DNA from: Bacteroidota bacterium
GTDB taxonomy: Bacteria > Bacteroidota > Bacteroidia > Bacteroidales > UBA1402
Length of the DNA stretch: 16,177 bases
Direction: 5' to 3'
Assembly (NCBI GenBank): GCA_030706285.1
Contig: JAUZOU010000027.1
Span: 1-16,177 of the forward strand
Below the pieces are notes generated by a model. The model was given only the letters and a program-made list of their open reading frames with translations, did not search any database and was not told the origin of the DNA. Each line of letters begins with the position of its first letter. Positions within the stretch are counted from its first letter, which is position 1. Made by a program: the position numbers and the translations under genes. Positions 7,368 to 14,793 of the stretch are shown here, in pieces.

Positions 7368-7754
7368 GATTGTTATAATGCGAAAATAAAGATTATCAAC
7401 AACTTAAATAAAACAAACAGGCTACTTCACAACAGGCAATGGTATGTAAATGAGATCCTGTAAACCCAGCATCTCCGGTTACCGGAATCGGCTTCATTAA
7501 ATACGTTCTATTTCAACTATGACAAATAAAAGCGTAAAGATAAACCTCTTTTTTCGTTGAACAAAGAATGAATTGATCGTTTTCCAGTCGATCCAGCTCC
7601 TGCTAAATAGCATGATCACAAAGGATTCACACAATTCAAACAAGAAACCCAACAATATTGAAAATTTCAAAAACCAGTTTTTTAATCATCGATTCAGCCA
7701 GATGAACACGGATTCACTTGATTCCGGAATCTCGCTCTCCTTGGATGAAACAAA
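7368..7754. other. Gene-free region upstream of the REC-kinase
   Basis: About 390 nt of AT-rich DNA. I see no credible coding region; an open plus-strand frame from 7573 runs into the antisense of the tRNA gene and is spurious. Two small perfect palindromes stand out: TCCGGT-T-ACCGGA at 7474-7486 and GATTCCGGAATC at 7720-7731. GATTCAC occurs twice, at 7624-7630 and 7711-7717. The region presumably holds the REC-kinase promoter, but no clear TAnnTTTG is present on the minus strand. Confidence 0.5.
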
Positions 7755-7792
7755 AAAAACAGCTTCTCGTCTGATGGTGAGAAGCTGTTTTT
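7755..7792 (-). terminator. Rho-independent terminator of tRNA-Thr
   Basis: AAAAACAGCTTCTC (7755-7768) and GAGAAGCTGTTTTT (7779-7792) are perfect 14-nt complements around a 10-nt loop. On the minus strand the stem is followed by a run of T, and it begins 3 nt after the tRNA 3' end. T-tracts on both sides would allow termination in either direction. Confidence 0.85.
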
Positions 7793-7795
7793 GTG

Positions 7796-7868
<73 letters not shown>

Positions 7869-7932
7869 AACATAACTGAATAGATCAAAACGAGCTGCAT
7901 CAATCAATTCGTCCCGATCCTGATAGCGGGCG

Positions 7933-7940
7933 CAAAACTA
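7933..7940 (-). promoter_or_regulatory. Putative -7 promoter element for tRNA-Thr
   Basis: On the minus strand this reads TAGTTTTG, a match to TAnnTTTG, placed 64 nt upstream of the tRNA 5' end. The -33 region is only a T-rich run. Confidence 0.45.
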
Positions 7941-7978
7941 ATCAGATTTTTTGATAAAAAAAAACGCCTGAACAGATT

Positions 7979-8437
7979 TTACATGTCAGACATCAATTGT
8001 TTATAGAATCCATCCAGTTCATCATCCATGTGTTTGAGAAAATCGTCGTTCAGCAGCAGCTGTTCATCATCAAGCGTAAGCAGTTCAGCAACGACTTCCA
8101 TCTCCTCATCGACAAGAAGCACTGAAAACGGTTTAATAATATTCTGCTGCTCAAACAAGCCTTCATCCTTGACCTTGAATACGATCTCTTTCAACAAAGG
8201 TTCACATTCCTTCAACGCTTCATCCGAGTCAAACCCCTGAAACTGTTCTTCCCACGCCGGAACCGATAGTTTGACCAGGACATTGTCTTCATCGTCCAGA
8301 ATCGTAAAATCAGCAGATTCAGGATTTGGGAACAAGTATAAATCAACCACAGCTGCGGACGATTCTCTTTCCTTCAATTTGTCAAGGGCTTTTCTGATTG
8401 CGTAATCAAGGGTATGATATAACGACTCTTTTTTCAT
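7979..8437 (-). CDS. Conserved-looking small acidic protein, function unknown
   Basis: A 152-residue soluble protein, strongly acidic in its second half (runs such as VDEEMEVVAE, LTLDDEQ and HMDDELDGF), with no signal peptide, membrane helix or catalytic motif that I recognise. The N-terminus (MKKESLYHTLDYAIRKALDKL) is a charged amphipathic helix, and the middle alternates short strands (VVDLYLFPN, DFTILDDED, NVLVKLSV), suggesting a compact alpha/beta fold. Its overall look is that of a Bacteroidales-restricted hypothetical protein, but I cannot name a family. The frame extends to a TTG at 8461, but that codon sits inside the predicted -7 box, so ATG 8437 is the start. The gene follows the lipoprotein gene by 36 nt and appears to have its own promoter. 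Confidence 0.75.
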   Translation of the reverse strand: MKKESLYHTLDYAIRKALDKLKERESSAAVVDLYLFPNPESADFTILDDEDNVLVKLSVPAWEEQFQGFDSDEALKECEPLLKEIVFKVKDEGLFEQQNIIKPFSVLLVDEEMEVVAELLTLDDEQLLLNDDFLKHMDDELDGFYKQLMSDM

Positions 8438-8458
8438 AAACTGACTGTTTCTAATTGC

Positions 8459-8466
8459 CAAAAGTA
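8459..8466 (-). promoter_or_regulatory. Putative -7 promoter element for the acidic protein gene
   Basis: On the minus strand TACTTTTG matches TAnnTTTG, 21 nt upstream of ATG 8437 and just after the preceding gene's stop. It implies a leader of about 16 nt. The -33 element is weak. Confidence 0.4.
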
Positions 8467-8473
8467 CAAAAAA

Positions 8474-9550
8474 TCAATCTAAATTCCCATTATAGAATAT
8501 TTTAAGCTTCTTGAATTCCTCTACACGACCTTGAAGTGCCTTTTTCCATGCCATCAACACATGAATTTCATAGGTACTCGGCTTAAGAATCGATTTTTTA
8601 TAGGCCATCTCCGCTTTATTGCACCAATCCATTGCCAAATCCGGTATTCCTGCCCGTTCATAGTAAAGAATCAGATTCATGGCAGCCCTGAAGCGACCAC
8701 ATCCCAAAGCAAAACCTTTTGCGTATTCCTGTTTCCAGATCTCAGCTGCCGTATCCCAGTTGTTTTTGTTGAGGTAATCAACGGCATCTTTCAACCGGTA
8801 GCTGCCGGAAATGTAATAGAACCGTTCAACTGTCTCCCAATAAGGTCCGACAATCGGAGCGATCCGTTCAGCCACATAGTCCGCCATTTCCGGTAATGTT
8901 TCTGAGAAATCAGGCATTTCGTCCAAAGCCATCTGAGTATCTTCTCCGGCTTTATCCCAGAATAACGTATCATTGTGCTGAAAAGCCAGGCAAAGTGTAT
9001 CCGCTCTGGCATCGATCAGCCGCCAAACTGTACGGACAACTACATCCCTTGTCACCAGTGAATAACCAGAATAAGGCTTGTTACTGGTTTTTGTTTGCAC
9101 CAGCAGCCGGTCCAACGACAGCCATAACGGAGCCCTTGAAGAATCCCTCAATGCATTTTTCTGTTCATTGTTCAGCGGCTCCGTTCGCAAAAAATCCAGC
9201 GAACCAGTCTTGGCCGGCCGGAACCAACGCTTGGAAGCCACAGTGATGGTATCGTAATAGCCTTCTTTAGCCAAACGACCGGATAAGTATGTCAGGATCA
9301 ACGGTGCCAGCGTGTCTGTATGATAATTAAGCGAAATAGCCGAATCAAGGTTCGAAGAAACAAATCCCTTACAAATGTGGCCATAATCAGCAGGTTGAGA
9401 GCCAGCATTGTCTACCATCAGCAAACCACTTTTTCCAATAGGAGTCGCTTTGTATCCTGGACGCAGAATATCCATCCGATAAGGTGCAATGGTTTGACAT
9501 GAACCCATCAGCAACGGTAACAGAAAAATCAAGTAACTCAGTCTGTTCAT
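8474..9550 (-). CDS. Lipoprotein with TPR-like C-terminus (DUF6340-like)
   Basis: A 358-residue predicted lipoprotein. The signal peptide is a short hydrophobic run ending in the lipobox MGSC, so Cys18 would be lipidated. Residues 20-50 (YRMDILRPGY, then SGLLMVDNAG) resemble Bacteroidetes lipoproteins assigned to DUF6340, which begin with a strand rich in Pro and then a VAVVNN-like segment; that assignment is from memory and is tentative. The C-terminal third (DYLNKNNWDTAAEIWKQEY and following) is helical with TPR-like spacing: WDTAAEIW, AAMNLILYYERAG and AMDWCNKAE. No enzyme motif is seen. It probably sits in the outer or inner membrane facing the periplasm. It is divergent from rpsA and followed by the acidic protein gene. 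Function unknown. Confidence 0.8.
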   Translation of the reverse strand: MNRLSYLIFLLPLLMGSCQTIAPYRMDILRPGYKATPIGKSGLLMVDNAGSQPADYGHICKGFVSSNLDSAISLNYHTDTLAPLILTYLSGRLAKEGYYDTITVASKRWFRPAKTGSLDFLRTEPLNNEQKNALRDSSRAPLWLSLDRLLVQTKTSNKPYSGYSLVTRDVVVRTVWRLIDARADTLCLAFQHNDTLFWDKAGEDTQMALDEMPDFSETLPEMADYVAERIAPIVGPYWETVERFYYISGSYRLKDAVDYLNKNNWDTAAEIWKQEYAKGFALGCGRFRAAMNLILYYERAGIPDLAMDWCNKAEMAYKKSILKPSTYEIHVLMAWKKALQGRVEEFKKLKIFYNGNLD

Positions 9551-9567
9551 TCAATCTTTTTATTAAA

Positions 9568-9575
9568 CAAAAATA
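9568..9575 (-). promoter_or_regulatory. Putative -7 promoter element for the lipoprotein gene
   Basis: On the minus strand TATTTTTG matches TAnnTTTG, 17 nt before the ATG at 9550, leaving a very short leader. No good -33 element is seen. Confidence 0.35.
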
Positions 9576-9595
9576 GTTCTAACAATTGAAATATC

Positions 9596-9626
9596 ATTGA
9601 GTTTTCACTTAAAATTCCTACCTTTG
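9596..9626 (+). promoter_or_regulatory. rpsA promoter (-33 and -7)
   Basis: ATTG (9596-9599) and TACCTTTG (9619-9626) are separated by 19 nt, close to the ideal Bacteroidetes arrangement. The start would be near 9633, giving a leader of about 48 nt that is AT-rich and lacks a Shine-Dalgarno sequence. This is the best promoter in the window, as fits a highly expressed ribosomal gene. Confidence 0.65.
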
Positions 9627-9680
9627 CCACCGATTTTCGAATCAACATAATGTCTAATTCACTAATTATTTTTTTACCTA

Positions 9681-11630
9681 ATGGAAGAAAACAATCAAGT
9701 AACACCTGCAGAAGAACCCGTTCAGGCAACAGCTGCAGCAGAAACCACCGCTGAAACAGTAGCAGAACCGGCTGCTGAAACAGTAGCAGAGCCGGTAACA
9801 GAACCGGCTACTGAAACGGTAGCAGAACCAACAGTCCAGGCAGCGCCTGAAAAGAAACAGGAAGTTTCAAAGGAATTTGACTGGGATGCCTTTGAAAAAG
9901 GCGAAACGTACAGCACGATGTCAAAGGATGATCTTGAAAAAGCCTATGACAGCACGCTCAACACCGTAAAAGACAAAGAAGTTGTCGAAGGAACGGTCAT
10001 TTCAATGAACAAACGTGAAGTAGTCGTCAACATCGGTTTCAAGTCTGACGGTATCGTTTCCATGAACGAATTCCGTTACAATCCGGACCTGAAAATCGGA
10101 GATAAGGTTGAAGTTTTCATTGAAAATCAAGAAGACAAAAAAGGCCAGCTGATCCTTTCTCACAAGAAAGCCCGCGCAACCCGCAGCTGGGATCGCGTTA
10201 ATGCAGCCCTCGAAAACAACGAGATCATCAAGGGATTCGTAAAATGCCGCACGAAGGGTGGTATGATTGTCGACGTATTCGGCATCGAAGCCTTCCTGCC
10301 TGGTTCACAGATTGATGTAAAACCAATCCGCGACTATGATGTTTTCGTTGGTAAGACAATGGAATTCAAGGTTGTCAAAATCAATCAGGAATTCAAAAAT
10401 GTTGTTGTTTCTCATAAGGCTCTTATCGAAGCCGAGCTGGAACAGCAGAAGAAAGAAATCATCGCCAAACTCGAAAAAGGCCAGGTGCTCGAAGGAACTG
10501 TCAAGAACATCACTTCTTACGGCGTATTCATCGACCTTGGCGGAGTAGATGGCTTGATCCACATCACCGACCTCAGCTGGGGCCGTGTCAGCGATCCTAA
10601 AGAAGTAGTCGAACTGGATCAGAAACTCAACGTAGTTATCCTCGACTTCGACGATGACAAAAAGCGTATTGCTCTTGGTCTGAAACAACTAACCCCTCAC
10701 CCATGGGATGCCCTGGATCCGAACCTCAAAGTCGGAGACAAAGTTACAGGCCGCGTAGTCGTTATGGCTGACTATGGTGCTTTCATCGAAATCGCTCCTG
10801 GTGTTGAAGGATTGATCCACGTATCAGAAATGAGCTGGTCACAGCACCTGCGTAGCGCTCAGGACTTCATGAAAGTCGGTGATTCCGTAGAAGCTGTTAT
10901 CCTGACCCTCGATCGCGACGAACGTAAGATGTCTCTCGGCATCAAACAGCTGAAAGAAGATCCTTGGGCAAACATCGAAACCAAATACGCAGTAGGCAGC
11001 CGCCATATGGCAAAAGTCCGTAACTTCACCAACTTCGGAGTCTTTGTTGAAATTGAAGAAGGTGTCGACGGCCTGATCCACATCAGCGATCTGAGTTGGA
11101 CCAAGAAGATCAAGCACCCGAGTGAATTCACTCAACTTGGTGCAGAAATCGAGGTTGTCGTACTTGAAATCGATAAGGAAAACCGTCGTTTGAGCCTTGG
11201 CCACAAGCAACTGGAAGAAAACCCATGGGATGTATTTGAAACCATCTTTACCGTTGACAGCATTCATGAAGGAACCATCATTGAAATGATGGACAAGGGT
11301 GCGGTTATCGCACTGCCTTATGGTGTTGAAGGTTTCGCTACACCGAAACACTTGGTTAAAGAAGATGGCTCCATGGCTCAGGTTGATGAAAAGATTCCGT
11401 TCAAAGTCATCGAATTTAACAAAGACGCAAAACGTATCATCCTTTCACACAGCCGTATCCACGAAGATGAAGCTAAGACGGAAGCTCGCGCTACCAAGAA
11501 AACTTCAACTAAAAAGACATCCAAGAAAGAAGAACCGGAAGTGCCTGCTCAGGCAAAGATGGAAAAAACCACTCTCGGTGACATCGATGCATTAGCTGCA
11601 CTTAAAGAACAATTGGATTCAGAAAAATAA
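9681..11630 (+). CDS. rpsA: 30S ribosomal protein S1
   Basis: RNA-binding ribosomal protein that helps the 30S subunit bind and unfold mRNA. It has 649 residues. Six S1/OB-fold domains can be placed at about 99-164, 181-248, 266-336, 352-424, 437-510 and 524-594. Domains 3-5 show the clearest signature (SYGVFIDLGGVDGLIHITDLSW, DYGAFIEI, NFGVFVEI, each followed by a LGLKQL- or LGIKQL-like end). The first 60 residues are a low-complexity extension with ETVAEP repeats, and the last 50 are Lys/Thr-rich, ending in LGDIDALAALKEQL, as in other Bacteroidetes S1 proteins. Use of codons such as CGT, CTC and GAA differs slightly from the neighbours, as expected for high expression. Single gene with its own promoter and terminator. 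An out-of-frame ATG at 9650 lies in the leader. Confidence 0.97.
   Translation: MEENNQVTPAEEPVQATAAAETTAETVAEPAAETVAEPVTEPATETVAEPTVQAAPEKKQEVSKEFDWDAFEKGETYSTMSKDDLEKAYDSTLNTVKDKEVVEGTVISMNKREVVVNIGFKSDGIVSMNEFRYNPDLKIGDKVEVFIENQEDKKGQLILSHKKARATRSWDRVNAALENNEIIKGFVKCRTKGGMIVDVFGIEAFLPGSQIDVKPIRDYDVFVGKTMEFKVVKINQEFKNVVVSHKALIEAELEQQKKEIIAKLEKGQVLEGTVKNITSYGVFIDLGGVDGLIHITDLSWGRVSDPKEVVELDQKLNVVILDFDDDKKRIALGLKQLTPHPWDALDPNLKVGDKVTGRVVVMADYGAFIEIAPGVEGLIHVSEMSWSQHLRSAQDFMKVGDSVEAVILTLDRDERKMSLGIKQLKEDPWANIETKYAVGSRHMAKVRNFTNFGVFVEIEEGVDGLIHISDLSWTKKIKHPSEFTQLGAEIEVVVLEIDKENRRLSLGHKQLEENPWDVFETIFTVDSIHEGTIIEMMDKGAVIALPYGVEGFATPKHLVKEDGSMAQVDEKIPFKVIEFNKDAKRIILSHSRIHEDEAKTEARATKKTSTKKTSKKEEPEVPAQAKMEKTTLGDIDALAALKEQLDSEK
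9753..9836 (+). repeat. Imperfect in-frame tandem repeat in the rpsA 5' end
   Basis: Three copies of a unit beginning GAAACAGTAGCAGAACCG or near it, at 9753-9776, 9777-9812 and 9813-9836. Lengths are 24, 36 and 24 nt, all multiples of three, encoding ETVAEP plus short linkers. Copy number could vary without breaking the frame. Confidence 0.8.
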
Positions 11631-11650
11631 TCCGGATTGAACTAATCTTA

Positions 11651-11682
11651 AAAAAGGGGCGTCCAAACGGACACCCCTTTTT
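11651..11682 (+). terminator. rpsA Rho-independent terminator
   Basis: AAAAAGGGGCGTCC, loop AAAC, GGACACCCCTTTTT: a GC-rich stem with one C-A mismatch, ending in five T, 20 nt after the rpsA stop. Confidence 0.85.
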
Positions 11683-11769
11683 CTATGTTAATTGCAGACC
11701 AGCCTTTCCTCTCTCTACTGATATGGATGCCCTTAAATGGATTTCGCACCATTTTCGGAATTCTATCCT

Positions 11770-11777
11770 TATATTTG
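11770..11777 (+). promoter_or_regulatory. Putative -7 promoter element for the gldB-like gene
   Basis: TATATTTG matches TAnnTTTG. Transcription would start near 11784, leaving a leader of about 98 nt that includes an out-of-frame ATG at 11794. The -33 element is weak. Confidence 0.4.
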
Positions 11778-11881
11778 CAGGAAATCAAAGACCATGAAAC
11801 GAGCCAGGACAGATGGTTCCAACCATCCAGTCTATTTGGCAGGCACGTTTATTAGCCCTTGTACGATAAAAACATTGACCT

Positions 11882-12853
11882 ATGAAACGCTACGGAATAC
11901 TTTGTTTGTGTAGTATGCTGCTCTTGTTTTCCTGCAAGGACGAGCGATTCGACGTACCTGGTAAACCGACTTTCAAAATTAAGATTCACCGGTTTGACCA
12001 GGCATTTCAAACGGAAAAATCGATTAAAGACTCAGCATTTCTGGACTTGTATGCCAATGACATTATGGGGGTCGGCCATCCTGACGGAAAAATGTATCAG
12101 GATTTCTATGAGGTCTTCCACAGCGATACGGATATCATTCATTTATATGATACGTGTCAACTGGTTTTTAAAAACGTAAAGCCCATTGAGAAAAAACTAA
12201 CCTGGGCATTTTACCGGTTAAGGTATTTCTTTCCTGAAATACCATTACCAAAGGTTTATATGCATATTTCAGCCTATGCTGAATCCATTATTTCCGCACC
12301 AGGCATACTATCAGCCAGCCTTGACAAATACCTCGGCGTTGATTACCCTATGTATCAGACCCTTTTCCAACCTTATCAAAGTCAGCATATGTATCCTGAC
12401 AAACTAGTCACAGATTATATGGCAGGTTGGATCCGCTCCGAACTGACCCCTGAAAAAATGGTCAAAAAAGATCGATTGCTGGACTATCTGCTTTATGAAG
12501 GAAAAATGATGTATCTCCTGAAAATCATTCTGCCGAATGAACGGATGGAACATATCACCGCTTTTACAAACGACCAGTTGAAATGGTGCAGAAACAATGA
12601 AAAGCAGATGTGGAACAACCTCTTGCAACTGCATCATCTGTATTCGTCAGATCGTCTGACAATCGCCAAGTATATCGAAGATGCCCCGACAACCGCCTTT
12701 TTTCCAAAGGACTCGCCAGGCAGGGCTATCACATGGGTAGGTTATCGTATCATTGACGCCTATATGGAAAACAATCCAAAAGTTACGTTGCAGGGTATGA
12801 TCTACGACACGGATGCTCAAGGCATTTTAGCGGCCTCCTGCTATCATCCCTGA
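11882..12853 (+). CDS. gldB: GldB-family lipoprotein
   Basis: A 323-residue predicted lipoprotein of the GldB family. In gliding Flavobacteria GldB is a membrane lipoprotein needed for gliding; non-gliding Bacteroidales also carry relatives whose role is not clear. The signal peptide MKRYGILCLCSMLLLFSC ends in a lipobox with Cys18. Family features are the early KIHRFDQAF segment, a long helical body rich in Tyr and Met, and the conserved ending GRAITWVGYRIIDAYMENNPKVTLQGM with a terminal SCYHP that parallels the SKYKP tail of known GldB. No enzymatic motif is visible. The gene is preceded by the rpsA terminator and appears to have its own promoter. Its last 10 nt overlap the end of the convergent rlhA gene. 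No other gliding gene is in the window, so motility should not be inferred. Confidence 0.83.
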   Translation: MKRYGILCLCSMLLLFSCKDERFDVPGKPTFKIKIHRFDQAFQTEKSIKDSAFLDLYANDIMGVGHPDGKMYQDFYEVFHSDTDIIHLYDTCQLVFKNVKPIEKKLTWAFYRLRYFFPEIPLPKVYMHISAYAESIISAPGILSASLDKYLGVDYPMYQTLFQPYQSQHMYPDKLVTDYMAGWIRSELTPEKMVKKDRLLDYLLYEGKMMYLLKIILPNERMEHITAFTNDQLKWCRNNEKQMWNNLLQLHHLYSSDRLTIAKYIEDAPTTAFFPKDSPGRAITWVGYRIIDAYMENNPKVTLQGMIYDTDAQGILAASCYHP

Positions 12854-14700
12854 CCGGAAACGCAACCCTTTACTTCAGTCAAATGCATTTCGCAGGCTTT
12901 ACAATCAACGTCAACTCGAATGCGTTTATCCTTATGTACAAGGTATAATGGTCCCTTAAAACCATGGACAGCCTTCCCCTGTTTCGGGCATACACCCAAT
13001 TCATAGCGAAGGCAAAACTTATTGAACATTAAGACAGGCGTCTTCTCGGGGAAATGGCTATCAGCCGTTTCAAGGGCCGGCTCGATGAAATCAACACCAT
13101 GTTGCCGGTAGAAAGACTCAGACTGGCGATTCAAGACATTACCCAGATAGGTAAGCTGTTTTTCCGGATAGGCATGTGAGGTTTGTGGAAAAACGACTGC
13201 TTGTTTCCTATAAGCCAGTTTCAACACCAGATCCATTCTGTTGCAGAGCAGCCTGCGCAATTCCACCCATTTTGAAGCGGGGACAAACCAATCACCCGAC
13301 CAATTCACCTCACAACTGACCGCTTCGTATCTGGTATTGCCCAGCTTGGTCAAATTAGAGATAATCTGTTGTTTCTGTGAAACTTTGGCAGAAATCTTTG
13401 TTTCCTCCATCGTTACCACTGCCCGGTGCCCTTCATCATCACTCATTTCAACAGCAAATCCGGCAGGCGTTTCCCAGCACCTCATCGTTACCGGAATCAA
13501 TCGTTCGGCAGACGTTTTAGCCAACAGCCTTTCAAATGATTGGTCAAATGTCCGGTAGACTAAAAAGCCAGGTTTAAGGTCAGGCATCTTTGCAGGGTAC
13601 AACAAGTTCCCCTCCACCCTGTTTACCCGGAAACCGTCCCATGTCTTTGTCTGATCGAAAAAGCTCAACCCGTCACCATTGGAAATTGGCTGGTTTTCAT
13701 TCAGTATCAGGCAGTTTCTCAGCACTTTTTTTACCAGGCCCATCCTTTCACCCATCGACTTGGGGGTATCCGGATTGCTCATCTGCTCAGTCCGGCCTTT
13801 AATAAAATAGTCGGTAAATCCCCGATTAAAACTTTTTGAAGGATCCGGAATAAAGCTATATCGACTAATACCGACGGAAGCCCGTTTCAAATCCGGACGG
13901 CGGTTTATGATCTGATCCAGTTGTTGTCTGTACCAGGCCGTTATATTCTTCACATAACTGACATCCTTGAGACGGCCTTCTATCTTGAACGAGGAAATGC
14001 CTGCATCGATCATTTCTTCGAGATAGGCCGTCAGATTTAAATCCTTCAGGGACAACAGGTGCTTATTGCGTTTTAGCACATTTCCTTCTGCGTCCTCCAG
14101 ATGATAAGGCAACCGGCACCACTGGGCACATTCACCTCTGTTGGCACTTCGCCCGCTCATGGCATGGCTCAAGTAGCACTGCCCGCTGTAACTGACACAC
14201 AATGAACCATGAACAAAAAATTCGAGTGGAACTGACGTGCCGTGCGAAATCTCACGGATTTGGTTCAACGATAATTCTCTTGCCAGGACAACCTGCTTAA
14301 AACCGGCTCCTTCCAGAAATCGGACTTTATCGATTGTCCGATTGTCCATCTGAGTACTGGCATGCAGAGGAATCGGTGGAAGGTTCAGCTTAGTGATGCC
14401 CATATCCTGAACAATCAACGCATCCACTCCTATCTTCCAAAGATCCATAATCAAGACTTCTACTTCAGCCAGTTCGCTGTCATACAAAATGACATTGAGT
14501 GTGACATAGACCTTGACCAGAAATTTGTGGGCCAGTTCCACCACCCTGCCGATATCATCCAGGCTATTGCCGGCTGCCGACCTCGCTCCAAATTTCGGTG
14601 CTCCGATATAAACCGCATCAGCACCATGTAAGATGGCCTCAATGGCACAGTCTGCATTCCTGGCTGGAGCCAGCAATTCAATAACACGTTGTTTAGGCAT
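12844..14700 (-). CDS. rlhA: U32-family protein, 23S rRNA cytidine-2501 hydroxylase type (RlhA/YdcP)
   Basis: A 618-residue member of the U32 'peptidase' family. The closest well-studied relative I recognise is E. coli RlhA (YdcP), which makes 5-hydroxycytidine at 23S rRNA C2501. Known relatives (TrhP, UbiU/UbiV) hydroxylate tRNA or ubiquinone precursors using an iron-sulfur cluster and prephenate-related chemistry. The N-terminal TIM-barrel half shows ELLAPARN, GADAVYIGAPKFGAR, QDMG, LHASTQMDNRT and VLARELSL. The central signature FFVHGSLCVSYSGQCYLS then GRSANRGECAQWCRLPYHL holds C168, C175, C191 and C195, likely cluster ligands. The long C-terminal half fits the DUF3656-containing subgroup, longer than TrhP, and ends with a Cys pattern (DCKACEMHL) of unknown role. 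The symbol rests on subgroup architecture; substrate is inferred. It follows metA by 93 nt with no visible promoter, so it may be cotranscribed. Confidence 0.88.
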   Translation of the reverse strand: MPKQRVIELLAPARNADCAIEAILHGADAVYIGAPKFGARSAAGNSLDDIGRVVELAHKFLVKVYVTLNVILYDSELAEVEVLIMDLWKIGVDALIVQDMGITKLNLPPIPLHASTQMDNRTIDKVRFLEGAGFKQVVLARELSLNQIREISHGTSVPLEFFVHGSLCVSYSGQCYLSHAMSGRSANRGECAQWCRLPYHLEDAEGNVLKRNKHLLSLKDLNLTAYLEEMIDAGISSFKIEGRLKDVSYVKNITAWYRQQLDQIINRRPDLKRASVGISRYSFIPDPSKSFNRGFTDYFIKGRTEQMSNPDTPKSMGERMGLVKKVLRNCLILNENQPISNGDGLSFFDQTKTWDGFRVNRVEGNLLYPAKMPDLKPGFLVYRTFDQSFERLLAKTSAERLIPVTMRCWETPAGFAVEMSDDEGHRAVVTMEETKISAKVSQKQQIISNLTKLGNTRYEAVSCEVNWSGDWFVPASKWVELRRLLCNRMDLVLKLAYRKQAVVFPQTSHAYPEKQLTYLGNVLNRQSESFYRQHGVDFIEPALETADSHFPEKTPVLMFNKFCLRYELGVCPKQGKAVHGFKGPLYLVHKDKRIRVDVDCKACEMHLTEVKGCVSGQG

Positions 14701-14793
14701 AAATTATTGTTGTACGCGACAGGATACCTTCAGTCCGGCGTTCAGCAGGGTTGTTTTGCCTGCTGTTTCATCGAACTGATGGATGATCCATTT

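Noticed and set aside
8438..8461. TTG start for the acidic protein
   Set aside because: It overlaps the predicted -7 box and adds residues with no support; ATG 8437 is better.
14701..14793. Possible terminator between metA and rlhA (ATGGA-TCA-TCCAT)
   Set aside because: The stem is only 5 bp and is not followed by a T-tract.
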